Source: Macrostomum hystrix (taxonomy: Eukaryota > Platyhelminthes > Macrostomidae). From it: a DNA stretch of 64,000 nucleotides. Made by a program: the position numbers and the translations under genes. This document shows, piece after piece, positions 1 to 11,300 of this stretch (its first letter is position 1; each line of letters opens with the position of its first letter). Location of the stretch: NCBI GenBank assembly GCA_950097015.1, contig CATNEN010000025.1, positions 8,985,001 to 9,049,000 on the forward strand. Direction: 5' to 3'. The notes beneath the pieces were generated by a model. It did no database searches and was not told the origin of the DNA. It saw only the letters and a program-made list of their open reading frames with translations.

Positions 1-179
1 AGCTATTTTTAGAACTAAATAGAGTGTATAATGATTGGCTGGGTGTACTGACCAGTCTATAATTTTTAAAGCTTCTATTAGAATCGCCAAGGCTGAACAG
101 TAATTGACTTATGTTTTAAACTGCTAGAAAATACTAAAGTGATAAAGCTGTAAGCGAGCGTCCCCATCCAATTTGGCAG

Positions 180-2063
180 GTGGTCATCATTGCCGTGTAC
201 TCCTACTTTCTGCTGCAGCTGTTCTCAGCCCAGTTTATCCGAGCGCCGCACACAGACGAAAGCGGCCTCGAAAACCGCAGCTGCGGCTGCGCCAAGCAGG
301 AAGCCACCATCGATTTCTTCGTGCCGATTTTCACCATCTTCCAGTTCCTGTTCCTCATGGGCTGGCTCAAAGTGGCCATGTGCGTCATGAATCCCTTCGG
401 CGACGACGATGAGGACTTCCAGACCTCGGAGATTCTCGACTACAATCTCGAGGTAAAAAGCAAAAGCGATGTAGTTCCATGAGTTCATGGGAAATGCCAA
501 ATTTTACGATTCGACAGCGCTAGATCTAGCCTGTGCCGATCTCTACCCAGCCTACTCAGTCTGTATCCTGTCTACTCAATCAGTACCCTGTCTTCTCAAT
601 CAGAACCCTGTCTACTCAATCAGTACCCTGTCTACTCAATCTCTACCCTGTCTACTCAATCAGTACCCTGTCTACTCAATCAGTACCCTGTCTACTCAAT
701 CAGTACCCTGTCTACTCAATCTCTACCCTGTCTACTCAATCAGTACCCTGTCTACTCAATCAGTACCCTGTCTACTCAATCTCTACCCTGTCTACTCAAT
801 CAGTACCCTGTCTACTCAATCAGTACCCTGTCTACTCAATCAGTACCCTGTCTACTCAATCTCTACCCTGTCTACTCAATCAGTACCCTGTCTACTCAAT
901 CTCTACCCTGTCTACTCAATCAGTACCCTGTCTACTCAATCAGTACCCTGTCTACTCAATCAGTACCCTGTCTACTCAATCTCTACCCTGTCTACTCAAT
1001 CAGTACCCTGTCTTCTCAATCTCTACCCTGTCTTCTCAATCTCTATCCTGTCTACTCAATCAGTACCCTGTCTACTCAATCAGTACCCTGTCTACTCTAT
1101 CAGTACCCTGTCTACTCAATCAGTACCCTGTCTTCTCAATCTCTACCCTGTCTACTCAATCAGTACCCTGTCTACTCAATCAGTACCCTGTCTACTCAAT
1201 CTCTACCCTGTCTACTCAATCAGTACCCTGTCTTCTCAATCTCTACCCTGTCTACTCTATCAGTACCCTGTCTACTCAATCAGTACCCTGTCTACTCAAT
1301 CAGTACCCTGTCTACTCAATCAGTACCCTGTCTACTCCATCAGTGTATATTTGAAATCCTCCATGGTCCTTCTACTGTAAATGGCTAAGCCACATTCTGA
1401 CTCTCCCACCAGATCTCTCGGCGGTCCGCCTCAGCAGACGAGATGATGTTCCCCTTCGACTTCAAGCTGCCGGACATGCAGACCAAGGCGCAGCCTGAGG
1501 CGGACGCGGACAATCTGCCCGACTTCCTGGCCCGGATGAGCATCGAGATGGAGCGAACTCGCCGGGAGCTACTCGTTGAGATGTCTTCGAATTGCGTCGG
1601 CATGAACGCCGGAGGCGGCGGCGTCGGCGGCAGCGCCGGCGGCGGCGGTGGCGGCAGCTGTTGCTGGAGCGGCGACAATCTGGACGAGTCGTTCGTGCAC
1701 AGCTACAGCCGGGACATCATGGCGATGGAGAGCCGGCCGCAGCAGCCGCCGCTAACTGAGGAGGCCGAATTTGACGCGCATCGTCGCCATCGGCGATCAA
1801 AGCATCGGCGACGTCGAGAAAGGGCGGCCAATTTCTGCTGCGGTGAGGCTGACGGCGGCGTCGGCGACGCTTGCGAAGAGGACTTTGCCGAAGCCGAAGA
1901 CGGCAACGCGTTTGTAACTAAGAACTGTCACGCCGATCTGTCCGTCACCGTGGCAGCGACCTCCGCGGAGGCGACAGCGGCGGCAGCTTCTTCGAGTGCG
2001 GCTGCTACGGCCGGCTGCTGGGATGGGTGCCGACTGGCTCGGGGAGGCCCCGTGGCTGTGTGA
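180..2063 (+). CDS. Bestrophin chloride channel, last two exons (5' part outside window)
   Basis: Exons 180-452 and 1413-2063, joined in phase 0 (donor gtaaaa at 453, acceptor ag at 1411-1412), give 307 residues up to a TGA at 2061-2063. Exon 180-452 has a hydrophobic segment starting VVIIAVYSYFLL and then GWLKVAMCVMNPFGDDDEDF. The latter matches the bestrophin motif that ends in an acidic cluster, which in known bestrophins forms the calcium clasp of this membrane anion channel. The second exon opens with a DEM motif, as bestrophins do, and then becomes a low-complexity tail rich in Gly, Ser, Ala and Arg. The 5' exons lie before the window. The intron is almost wholly a 20-bp minisatellite. 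The stop lies at the edge of a tRNA-like SINE head, so the last residues may be SINE-derived. The bestrophin core is clear; the tail end is less certain. Confidence 0.82.
548..1348. repeat. 20-bp minisatellite in bestrophin intron, about 40 copies
   Basis: Unit cagtaccctgtctactcaat with a common ctctaccctg variant and occasional tcttctcaat. Because 20 is not a multiple of 3 it reads open in more than one frame, which is an artefact and not a gene. Confidence 0.97.
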
Positions 2064-2115
2064 CGGTTCTAGAGATAGGAAGCCGGGAGGTCAGAGGTTC
2101 GAATCGAATAAGTTA
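2045..2115 (+). mobile_element. tRNA-like SINE B head (probable)
   Basis: The stretch ends in a box-B-like ggttcgaatc near 2096-2105, preceded by a plausible arm structure. It resembles the head of the SINE B copies seen reversed near 26290 and 43940. SINE A follows at once, and a SINE B body fragment resumes at 2453, so A may be nested in B. Confidence 0.4.
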
Positions 2116-2140
2116 TGCGAACTTGAGCAAGAAAACTAAT

Positions 2141-2450
2141 TCGTTTGGGGGTGAGTGGCAGAGAGGTCTAACGCGTTCGCCTCTCGCACCAAAGGTCCCT
2201 GAGCTCGACTCCGCGGCGAGGCCACATTAATGTGAATAGGGACGACATTTACGCCGTTGAGAGCTAACCCTCAAAGCACAGTGAGAATGTACACTGCCTG
2301 ACGAGGAGTACCTTTGCGAGTGTGCGTGTGTGTGCGTGTGTGCTCAGGTGTCCCAGGAACGGGCAGAATTGCCTTATCGCTGGCTGCGGGTCTAACTTTT
2401 CCTTGTCATACGTTAGTGCCTACAGCCCTCCTGCAAATATTATTTTTTTT
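2141..2450 (+). mobile_element. SINE A copy (tRNA-derived)
   Basis: The head gtgagtggcagagaggtc (box A-like) is followed by gagctcgactcc (box B-like). Then comes the family body: gaggccac, acagtgagaatgtacactgcctgacga, a gtgtgcgtg stretch, gctcagg, cagaattg, ctggctgcgggtct and acagccctcc. The same order recurs at 61000-61200 and 63293-63540, and reversed at 63610-63945. Confidence 0.75.
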
Positions 2451-2452
2451 GT

Positions 2453-2520
2453 AGCTGGGGTAAAGATTTGGGTAGATGAGGCGGCCGCCCCAGTCCATGG
2501 ACAGAACATGTACACAGTAT
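2453..2520 (+). mobile_element. SINE B fragment
   Basis: The segment agctggggtaaagatttggg ... cagtccatggac matches the body of SINE B (reversed at 26080-26160 and 43740-43800, forward at 35999-36087). Confidence 0.55.
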
Positions 2521-2904
2521 TGGGATGCGCCTGGCTGTACATCTGGCTTGTCTTGGTTGATTATTTATTGTTCTTCTTGTACTTCTAGTTAGCTTGTAAA
2601 GTCCCATGTTTATTGTCTACTTTTTAAGCTTGCGTGTTCGTTCGAGTTTCACCAACTTAAAATTATTTATTTAAATCAATTAAGCATAACCAATATAAAT
2701 TTCTAAGAATTCGATCGCTCGCATACGCTAGCTATACTACTTGTCTGATGCAATATAATTTATTCCGTAATTACATTCAAAGTGTATGCTGATAAAACAC
2801 TACATTCTGTCCGCATTGAGAATCGGAAAAGTCGGACTATTGTTGTGAAATTTTCGCTGTCCAAGTTCTTGTTGCCATATAATGATCAACTTTTGTTTGC
2901 CTGT

Positions 2905-4000
2905 TATCTGCATTCAGTGTGCTGTTATCTGCATTCAGTGTGCTGTTATCTGCATTCAGTGTGCTGTTATCTGCATTCAGTGTGTTGTTATCTGTATTCA
3001 GTGTGCTGTTATCTGCATTCAGTGTGCTGTTATCTGCATTCAGTGTGCTGTTATCTGCATTCAGTGTGCTGTTATCTGCATTCAGTATGCTGTTATCTGC
3101 ATTCAGTGTGCTGTTATCTGCATTCAGTGTGCTGTTATCTGCATTCAGTGTGCTGTTATCTGCATTCAGTGTGCTGTTATCTGCATTCAGTATGCTGTTA
3201 TCTGCATTCAGTGTGCTGTTATCTGCATTCAGTGTGCTGTTATCTGCATTCAGTGTGCTGTTATCTGCATTCAGTGTGCTGTTATCTGCATTCAGTGTGC
3301 TGTTATCTGCATTCAGTGTGCTGTTATCTGCATTCAGTGTGCTGTTATCTGCATTCAGTGTGCTGTTATCTGCATTCAGTGTGCTGTTATCTGTATTCAG
3401 TGTGCTGTTATCTGCATTCAGTGTGCTGTTATCTGCATTCAGTGTGCTGTTATCTGCATTCAGTGTGCTGTTATCTGCATTCAGTGTGTTGTTATCTGCA
3501 TTCAGTGTGTTGTTATCTGTATTCAGTGTGTTGTTATCTGTATTCAGTGTGTTGTTATCTGCATTCAGTGTGTTGTTATCTGCATTCAGTATGCTGTTAT
3601 CTGCATTCAGTGTGCTGTTATCTGCATTCAGTGTGCTGTTATCTGCATTCAGTGTGCTATTATCTGTATTCAGTGTGCTGTTATCTGCATTCAGTATGCT
3701 GTTATCTGTATTCAGTGTGCTGTTATCTGCATTCAGTATGCTGTTATCTGTATTCAGTGTGTTGTTATCTGTATTCAGTGTGCTGTTATCTGCATTCAGT
3801 GTGCTGTTATCTGCATTCAGTGTGCTGTTATCTGCATTCAGTATGCTGTTATCTGCATTCAGTGTGCTGTTATCTGTATTCAGTGTGCTGTTATCTGCAT
3901 TCAGTGTGCTGTTATCTGTATTCAGTGTGTTGTTATCTGCATTCAGTGTGCTGTTATCTGCATTCAGTGTGCTGTTATCTGCATTCAGTGTGCTGTTATC
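2905..4000. repeat. 21-bp minisatellite, about 52 copies
   Basis: The unit core is tgctgttatctgcattcagt. Variants are c/t at the codon-like positions (tgtgttgtt, ctgtattc, cagtatgc). The period is a multiple of 3 with no stop in any forward frame, so three parallel 370-430 residue frames exist. These are repeat artefacts. The array is intergenic between bestrophin and receptor A. Confidence 0.97.
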
Positions 4001-4004
4001 CGAC

Positions 4005-4790
4005 TCTACCTATAGCAGGTTGTAATTTAATTGTCGAGTATGTTTATGTACTCTTAACAGGATCCTAACAATTCATTAGGAAGTGATCTTGTTCGAGCAA
4101 AATTGTGAATTTTGAATTGTTTTATTCCTTTGGCTAGGCTAACAAAAACTTATTAATGATATTGCTGTGCACTGCAGCCGATGAAGCTGCGACAGTTAAT
4201 ATTATAATTTTTAGGGACATTTATTTCCAGCAGCGGATCAAGGCGGGGCTCCGCAAAGATCATAAACAAACTCACACACCTCCCATTTTACCATTCCCAG
4301 TGCCCGTTGTGCCCTGGAGTTTAAACTGAGTGCCGCACAGTGACGACATTGCAATCACCCTAAGTAGAAATAGATTCCTAAACAGACTGTGAGCAGGCGA
4401 TACCAAAGCCCAATGTCCAGCCTCATCCATCTTCACCACCAACCCGGGAGATTGGCTGGCCTGGTTGCGGGTGTTAGCGACTCTGGCAGATCGCAGGCGG
4501 GGATAAATTTCACGGATGGGAAAACGGGAAGCGGAAAGGAAAAGAGCGAGAGAGAGAGAGGGCCACAGCGCTGACAGCCAATAGCTGCTGATACTCTGGT
4601 ATAGACAACTCTGAGCTCATAACATTCACAGCTCAAGTCAATTATAGCAGGATTCTAGCCACAATTCGCAACGTCGAGCTCAGCTTAGCTGTTGACGACG
4701 AGTTTTGCATATTCCGGGACTCGGCAGGTTTTGTCCCAGTGGCCAGCTATCTGAACTGATAGACAACAGGTGGAAGGATTCCTTCAGCAC
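4005..4790. other. Intergenic, no gene recognised
   Basis: Unique-looking sequence between two arrays. It has a short (ag)n run near 4546-4560. I see no convincing exon, splice pattern or RNA gene. Confidence 0.6.
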
Positions 4791-4799
4791 TGGTGAGCT

Positions 4800-4915
4800 G
4801 TATTAACTGCCTGCCTGCCTGTCTGTCTGTCTGTTGTCCTGGGTGTCTGTCTGACTGTCTGTCTGTCTGCCTGTCTGTCTATCTGTCTATCTGCCTGTCT
4901 ATCTGCCTGTCTGCC

Positions 4916-4967
<52 letters not shown>

Positions 4968-5030
4968 ATTCTGTCTGTCTGTCTGTTTGTCCTGCGTGTC
5001 TGTCTGTCCGTCTGTCTGTCTTCCCGTCTG
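4800..5030. repeat. TCTG tetranucleotide microsatellite
   Basis: Runs of tctg with gcct, atct and ttgtcctg interruptions. It lies 130 bp upstream of the start codon of receptor A. Confidence 0.95.
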
Positions 5031-5161
5031 CCTCAGCTAGAGTGCACAGTTCAAATATTGCTGACGTGTCGCGTCACAGAATTTCGAGAACTGTTAAGCT
5101 TTAGTCTGGCACAAAAATCCGCATGATTTATTATTCAACAGGGCAGAAGTGGACTTGGAAA

Positions 5162-5199
5162 ATGGAGGCCTGCCATAATGTTCACTCAACAAAGCAACG

Positions 5200-5238
<39 letters not shown>

Positions 5239-5303
5239 GGTTAAAACGCTGAGTAGCCAGTCTGAGAACACGGCCCACTCAGTTGACTGGCGACTGCATG
5301 CCT
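5162..5303 (+). CDS. Receptor A exon 1: signal peptide with poly-leucine core coded by CTG repeat
   Basis: The ATG at 5162 begins [13 protein letters not shown] followed by about twelve leucines, all CTG codons, and then PVKTLSS. This is a signal peptide whose hydrophobic core is a trinucleotide repeat. The exon ends ...DWRLHAC with donor gtgagt in phase 1. Receptor B exon 1 ends EWRVHAC at the same phase, which confirms homology and this start. Upstream, ttcaacag at about 5131-5138 could be a cis or trans splice acceptor. Confidence 0.7.
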
Positions 5304-8300
5304 GTGAGTTCTCGAGGCCACGTACGAGTACTCACACATCAATTTTGAGCACTTTAAGCCTCTTCAAGGAGATAATAAAAAGTAGGGAGATTAATTTTTA
5401 TCAGATAAACAAAAAACAAAAAAAACAAAAAAAATAGAAGAGACAATTTACTCAAAGATTTAGACGTGGGTACTGTGATTCTATTATCACCAGTTAATTT
5501 CTCAACTGCTGAGTTCTGGTCCAACTAGAAAAATATAAATACCTATACTCAAAGCGAGTGCTGTGAGCACTGACACGTCGGCCCACAATCAGAGAGTTGC
5601 CCACGTTTTAACTAGGGCGAGGAACGCATCTAGAATCCTAGAAAAATTGTATTAAATAGAGAAAAATTGACATTTTGGCAGTGCCGCTTCCGCTATTAGA
5701 CAGAACTCGCAGGCAAGTAAATGCCTTTCCATTTTAAAATTTGCATTTCTATTCTGTAACAGCTGGACTGACAAAATTTCACTTCCAGGGAATCCCTCCG
5801 GACCGGTCGGCCAACCAATCAACTCACTGCCCACAAATGAAGCAAAGGCCAGGCAGCAAAGTGAGTAAAATGCATCCTTGCCTCCTTAGTGTGTCATCTG
5901 CTAACACTCTACTCATATTACCTGTTATCCTGACTCTCATGTTACCTGTTATCCTGACTCTCATGTTACCTGTTATCCTGACTCTCATGTTACCTGTTAT
6001 CCTGACTCTCATGCTACCTGTAATCCTGACTCTCATGTTACCTGTTATCCTGACTCTCATGCTACCTGTTATCCTGACTCTCATGTTACCTGTTATCCTG
6101 ACTCTCATGTTACCTGTTATCCTGACTCTCATGTTACCTGTTATCCTGACTCTCATGTTACCTGTTATCCTGACTCTCATGTTACCTGTTATCCTGACTC
6201 TCATGCTACCTGTTATCCTGACTCTCATGTTACCTGTTATCCTGACTCTCATGTTACCTGTTATCCTGACTCTCATGTTACCTGTTATCCTGACTCTCAT
6301 GTTACCTGTTATCCTGACTCTCATGTTACCTGTTATCCTGACTCTCATGTAACCTGTTATCCTGACTCTCATGTTACCTGTCATCCTGACTCTCATGTTA
6401 CCTGTTATCCTGACTCTCATGCTACCTGTTATCCTGACTCTCATGTTACCTGTTATCCTGACTCTCATGTTACCTGTTATCCTGACTCTCATGTTACCTG
6501 TTATCCTGACTCTCATGTTACCTGTTATCCTGACTCTCATGTTACCTGTTATCCTGACTCTCATGCTACCTGTTATCCTGACTCTCATGTAACCTGTTAT
6601 CCTGACTCTCATGTTACCTGTTATCCTGACTCTCAATCTGTTATGCTGACTCTCATGTAACCTGTTATCCTGACTCTCAATCTGTTATCCTGACTCTGAT
6701 GTTACCTGTTATCCTGACTCTCATGTTACCTGTTATCCTGACTCTCAACCTGTTATCCTGACTCTCATGTTACCTGTTATCCTGACTCTCATGCTACCTG
6801 TTATCCTGACTCTCATGTAACCTGTTATCCTGACTCTCATGTTACCTGTCATCCTGACTCTCATGTTACCTGTTATCCTGACTCTCATGCTACCTGTTAT
6901 CCTGACTCTCATGTTACCTGTTATCCTGACTCTCATGCTACCTGTAATCCTGACTCTCATGTTACCTGTTATCCTGACTCTCATGCTACCTGTTATCCTG
7001 ACTCTCATGTTACCTGTTATCCTGACTCTCATGCTACCTGTTATCCTGACTCTCATGTAACCTGTTATCCTGACTCTCATGTTACCTGTTATCCTGACTC
7101 TCAATCTGTTATCCTGACTCTCATGTAACCTGTTATCCTGACTCTCAATCTGTTATCCTGACTCTCATGTTACCTGTTATCCTGACTCTCATGTTACCTG
7201 TTATCCTGACTCTCAACCTGTTATCCTGACTCTCATGCTACCTGTTATCCTGACTCTCAACCTGTTATCCTGACTCTCATGTTCCCTGTTATCCTGACTC
7301 TCATGCTACCTGTTATCCTGACTCTCAACCTGTTATCCTGACTCTCATGCTACCTGTTATCCTGACTCTCATGCTACCTGTTATCCTGACTCTCATGTTA
7401 CCTGTTATCCTGACTCTCATGCTACCTGTTATCCTGACTCTCATGTTACCTGTTATCCTGACTCTCATGCTACCTGTAATCCTGACTCTCATGTTACCTG
7501 TTATCCTGACTCTCATGTTACCTGTTATCCTGACTCTCATGTTACCTGTTATCCTGACTCTCATGTTACCTGTTATCCTGACTCTCATGTTACCTGTTAT
7601 CCTGACTCTCATGCTACCTGTTATCCTGACTCTCATGTTACCTGTTATCCTGACTCTCATGTTACCTGTTATCCTGACTCTCATGTTACCTGTTATCCTG
7701 ACTCTCATGTTACCTGTTATCCTGACTCTCATGTTACCTGTTATCCTGACTCTCATGTAACCTGTTATCCTGACTCTCATGTTACCTGTCATCCTGACTC
7801 TCATGTTACCTGTTATCCTGACTCTCATGCTACCTGTTATCCTGACTCTCATGTTACCTGTTATCCTGACTCTCATGTTACCTGTTATCCTGACTCTCAT
7901 GTTACCTGTTATCCTGACTCTCATGTTACCTGTTATCCTGACTCTCATGTTACCTGTTATCCTGACTCTCATGCTACCTGTTATCCTGACTCTCATGTAA
8001 CCTGTTATCCTGACTCTCATGTTACCTGTTATCCTGACTCTCAATCTGTTATGCTGACTCTCATGTAACCTGTTATCCTGACTCTCAATCTGTTATCCTG
8101 ACTCTGATGTTACCTGTTATCCTGACTCTCATGTTACCTGTTATCCTGACTCTCAACCTGTTATCCTGACTCTCATGTTACCTGTTATCCTGACTCTCAT
8201 GCTACCTGTTATCCTGACTCTCATGTAACCTGTTATCCTGACTCTCATGTTACCTGTCATCCTGACTCTCATGTTACCTGTTATCCTGACTCTCATGCTA

Positions 8301-11300
8301 CCTGTTATCCTGACTCTCATGTTACCTGTTATCCTGACTCTCATGCTACCTGTAATCCTGACTCTCATGTTACCTGTTATCCTGACTCTCATGCTACCTG
8401 TTATCCTGACTCTCATGTTACCTGTTATCCTGACTCTCATGCTACCTGTTATCCTGACTCTCATGTAACCTGTTATCCTGACTCTCATGTTACCTGTTAT
8501 CCTGACTCTCAATCTGTTATCCTGACTCTCATGTAACCTGTTATCCTGACTCTCAATCTGTTATCCTGACTCTCATGTTACCTGTTATCCTGACTCTCAT
8601 GTTACCTGTTATCCTGACTCTCAACCTGTTATCCTGACTCTCATGCTACCTGTTATCCTGACTCTCAACCTGTTATCCTGACTCTCATGTTCCCTGTTAT
8701 CCTGACTCTCATGCTACCTGTTATCCTGACTCTCAACCTGTTATCCTGACTCTCATGCTACCTGTTATCCTGACTCTCATGCTACCTGTTATCCTGACTC
8801 TCATGTTACCTGTTATCCTGACTCTCATGCTACCTGTTATCCTGACTCTCATGCTACCTGTAATCCTGACTCTCATGTTACCTGTAATCCTGACTCTCAT
8901 GCTACCTGTTATCCTGACTGTCATGCTACCTGTAATCCTGACTCTCATGCTACCTGTTATCCTGACTCTCATGTTACCTGTTATCCTGACTCTCATGTTA
9001 CCTGTTATCCTGACTCTCATGCTACCTGTTATCCTGACTCTCATGCTACCTGTTATCCTGACTCTCATGTAACCTGTTATCCTGACTCTCATGTAACCTG
9101 TTATCCTGACTCTCATGCTACTTGTAATCCTGACTCTCATGCTACCTGTAATCCTGACTCTCATGCTACCTGTTATCCTGACTCTCATGTTACCTGTTAT
9201 CCTGACTCTCATGTTACCTGTTATCCTGACTCTCATGTAACCTGTTATCCTGACTCTCATGTAACCTGTTATCCTGACTCTCATGTTATCCTGGCTCACC
9301 TGTTATCCTGGCTCACCTGTTATCCTGGCTCACCTGTTATCCTGGCTCACCTGTTATCCTGGCTCACCTGTTATCCTGGCTCACCTGTTATCCTGGCTCA
9401 CCTGTTATCCTGGCTCACCTGTTATCCTGGCTCACCTGTTATCCTGGCTCACCTGTTATCCTGGCTCACCTGTTATCCTGGCTCACCTGTTATCCTGGCT
9501 CACCTGTTATCCTGGCTCACCTGTTATCCTGGCTCACCTGTTATCCTGGCTCACCTGTTATCCTGGCTCACCTGTTATCCTGGCTCACCTGTTATCCTGG
9601 CTCACCTGTTATCCTGGCTCACCTGTTATCCTGGCTCACCTGTTATCCTGGCTCACCTGTTATCCTGGCTCACCTGTCATCCATGCTCAGTCTGCAGGGC
9701 GGTGTCAACGCTGCCATCCGATGCCCACCTGTTGGCCGTGTCCGGCAAGTCGTTCCACCCGGCTCTGAACAGTTTCTGTCGCATCTTCAACGTCACCTGC
9801 GTCTTCCTCGACGCCCTGGAAGGTGAGAGAGTGCCAGACGACTGGCTGTACAATGGCATTCGCTTCTTCCCCGCTCCCGAGCTGCGCAGCCGGTCGATTT
9901 ATGAGTACATCACCTGGGCCATGTGGAGTAACCTTGTGGTGCTCTACTGCGATTTTCACAGTGAGAATATTTTTTAACAACGCTTTCGAGATGAGGGAGA
10001 TGAGGGAGAGATGAGACAGGAAAGAGATGAGACAGGGGAGAGATTAGACAGGGGAGAGATTAGACAGGGGAGAGATGAGACAGGAGGGGAGAGATGAGAC
10101 AGGAGGTGGAGAGATGAGGCAGGAGAGGGAGAGATGAGACAGGAGAGGGAGAGATGAGACAGGAGGGGGAGAGATGAGGCAGGAGAGGGAGAGATGAGGC
10201 AGGAGAGGGAGAGATGAGACAGGAGGGGGAGAGATGAGGCAGGAGAGGGAGAGATGAGACAGGAGAGGGAGAGATGAGACAGGAGGGGGAGAGATGAGGC
10301 AGGAGAGGGAGAGATGAGGCAGGAGAGGGAGAGATGAGACAGGAGGGGGAGAGATGAGACAGGAGGGGGAGAGATGAGACAGGAGAGGGAGAGATGAGGC
10401 TGGAGAGGGAGAGATGAGACAAGAGGGGGAGAGATGAGACAGGAGAGGGAGAGATGAGACACAGGGTGTCGGAGTTAGGGTGCTTTGTTGAGTAGCTTGG
10501 GTGTCGCATTTACCTGACCCCTTGCCCAAACCTGTCTGCAGACCTGGAGAGCATTCACAGTGTGTTCCACTATCCAATGGGTCCCGTGCTGTTCCGTCAT
10601 CTCGATCTGGACAACGCCACTAGCGCCCTGAATGTCATTCGACAGCTGAAACTGTCAACCATCAACAACTTCATCCTCGACATGCCGCACAATCAGATTC
10701 TAAAATTTCTTAAACTGGTGAGGTGCACAGAGAGTCAGGGATTTTTATCAAATTTCATTTAAAAAAACAAACTATTGCGTTAAACAATATTGCCTACAGG
10801 CAAACGAGGCCAATTTAAAAGGCTTGGCGAGAAGTTTTCTACTCATCCGAGAAGTGAGTCACAGATTGTTCGATATTTTGAAATTGTTGCCTTTTTAACT
10901 GAATCAAACTGTTACTAAATTGATAGGCAAATCAAAAGGCATGTTAGCTCGAAAATCGAGTCACATTGTTGTGAGTCACATCGGTTTGAGTCACATTGTT
11001 GTGAGTCACATTGGTATGAGTCGCATCGGTGTAAATGACCTTGAAAAGTCACCTTGGTTTGAGTCAACTAATAGGTGTGAAAAAAATTCCGGTGTGAATG
11101 ACCTTGAAATGTTCAGCTCGAAAAGAGCTTTCCAATTATTTCAAAAGCTGCGCACTGAACAGTTTTTGACGGACAGTTTGAACAAGTTCAGGTTGGCTGT
11201 CACTCAAGACCCTCCAAGCCCTGTTAATAATGAGCTTCTAGGAGCTCACAGGAAGCAGTCTCAATGGAACTTTCTCACTTCCGCAGATAAACAGCAGCTT

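Noticed and set aside
2782-4068. Long frames (368-428 residues) with a seven-residue repeat
   Set aside because: Three overlapping frames are open at once because the unit is 21 bp; no codon bias or splice context supports any of them.
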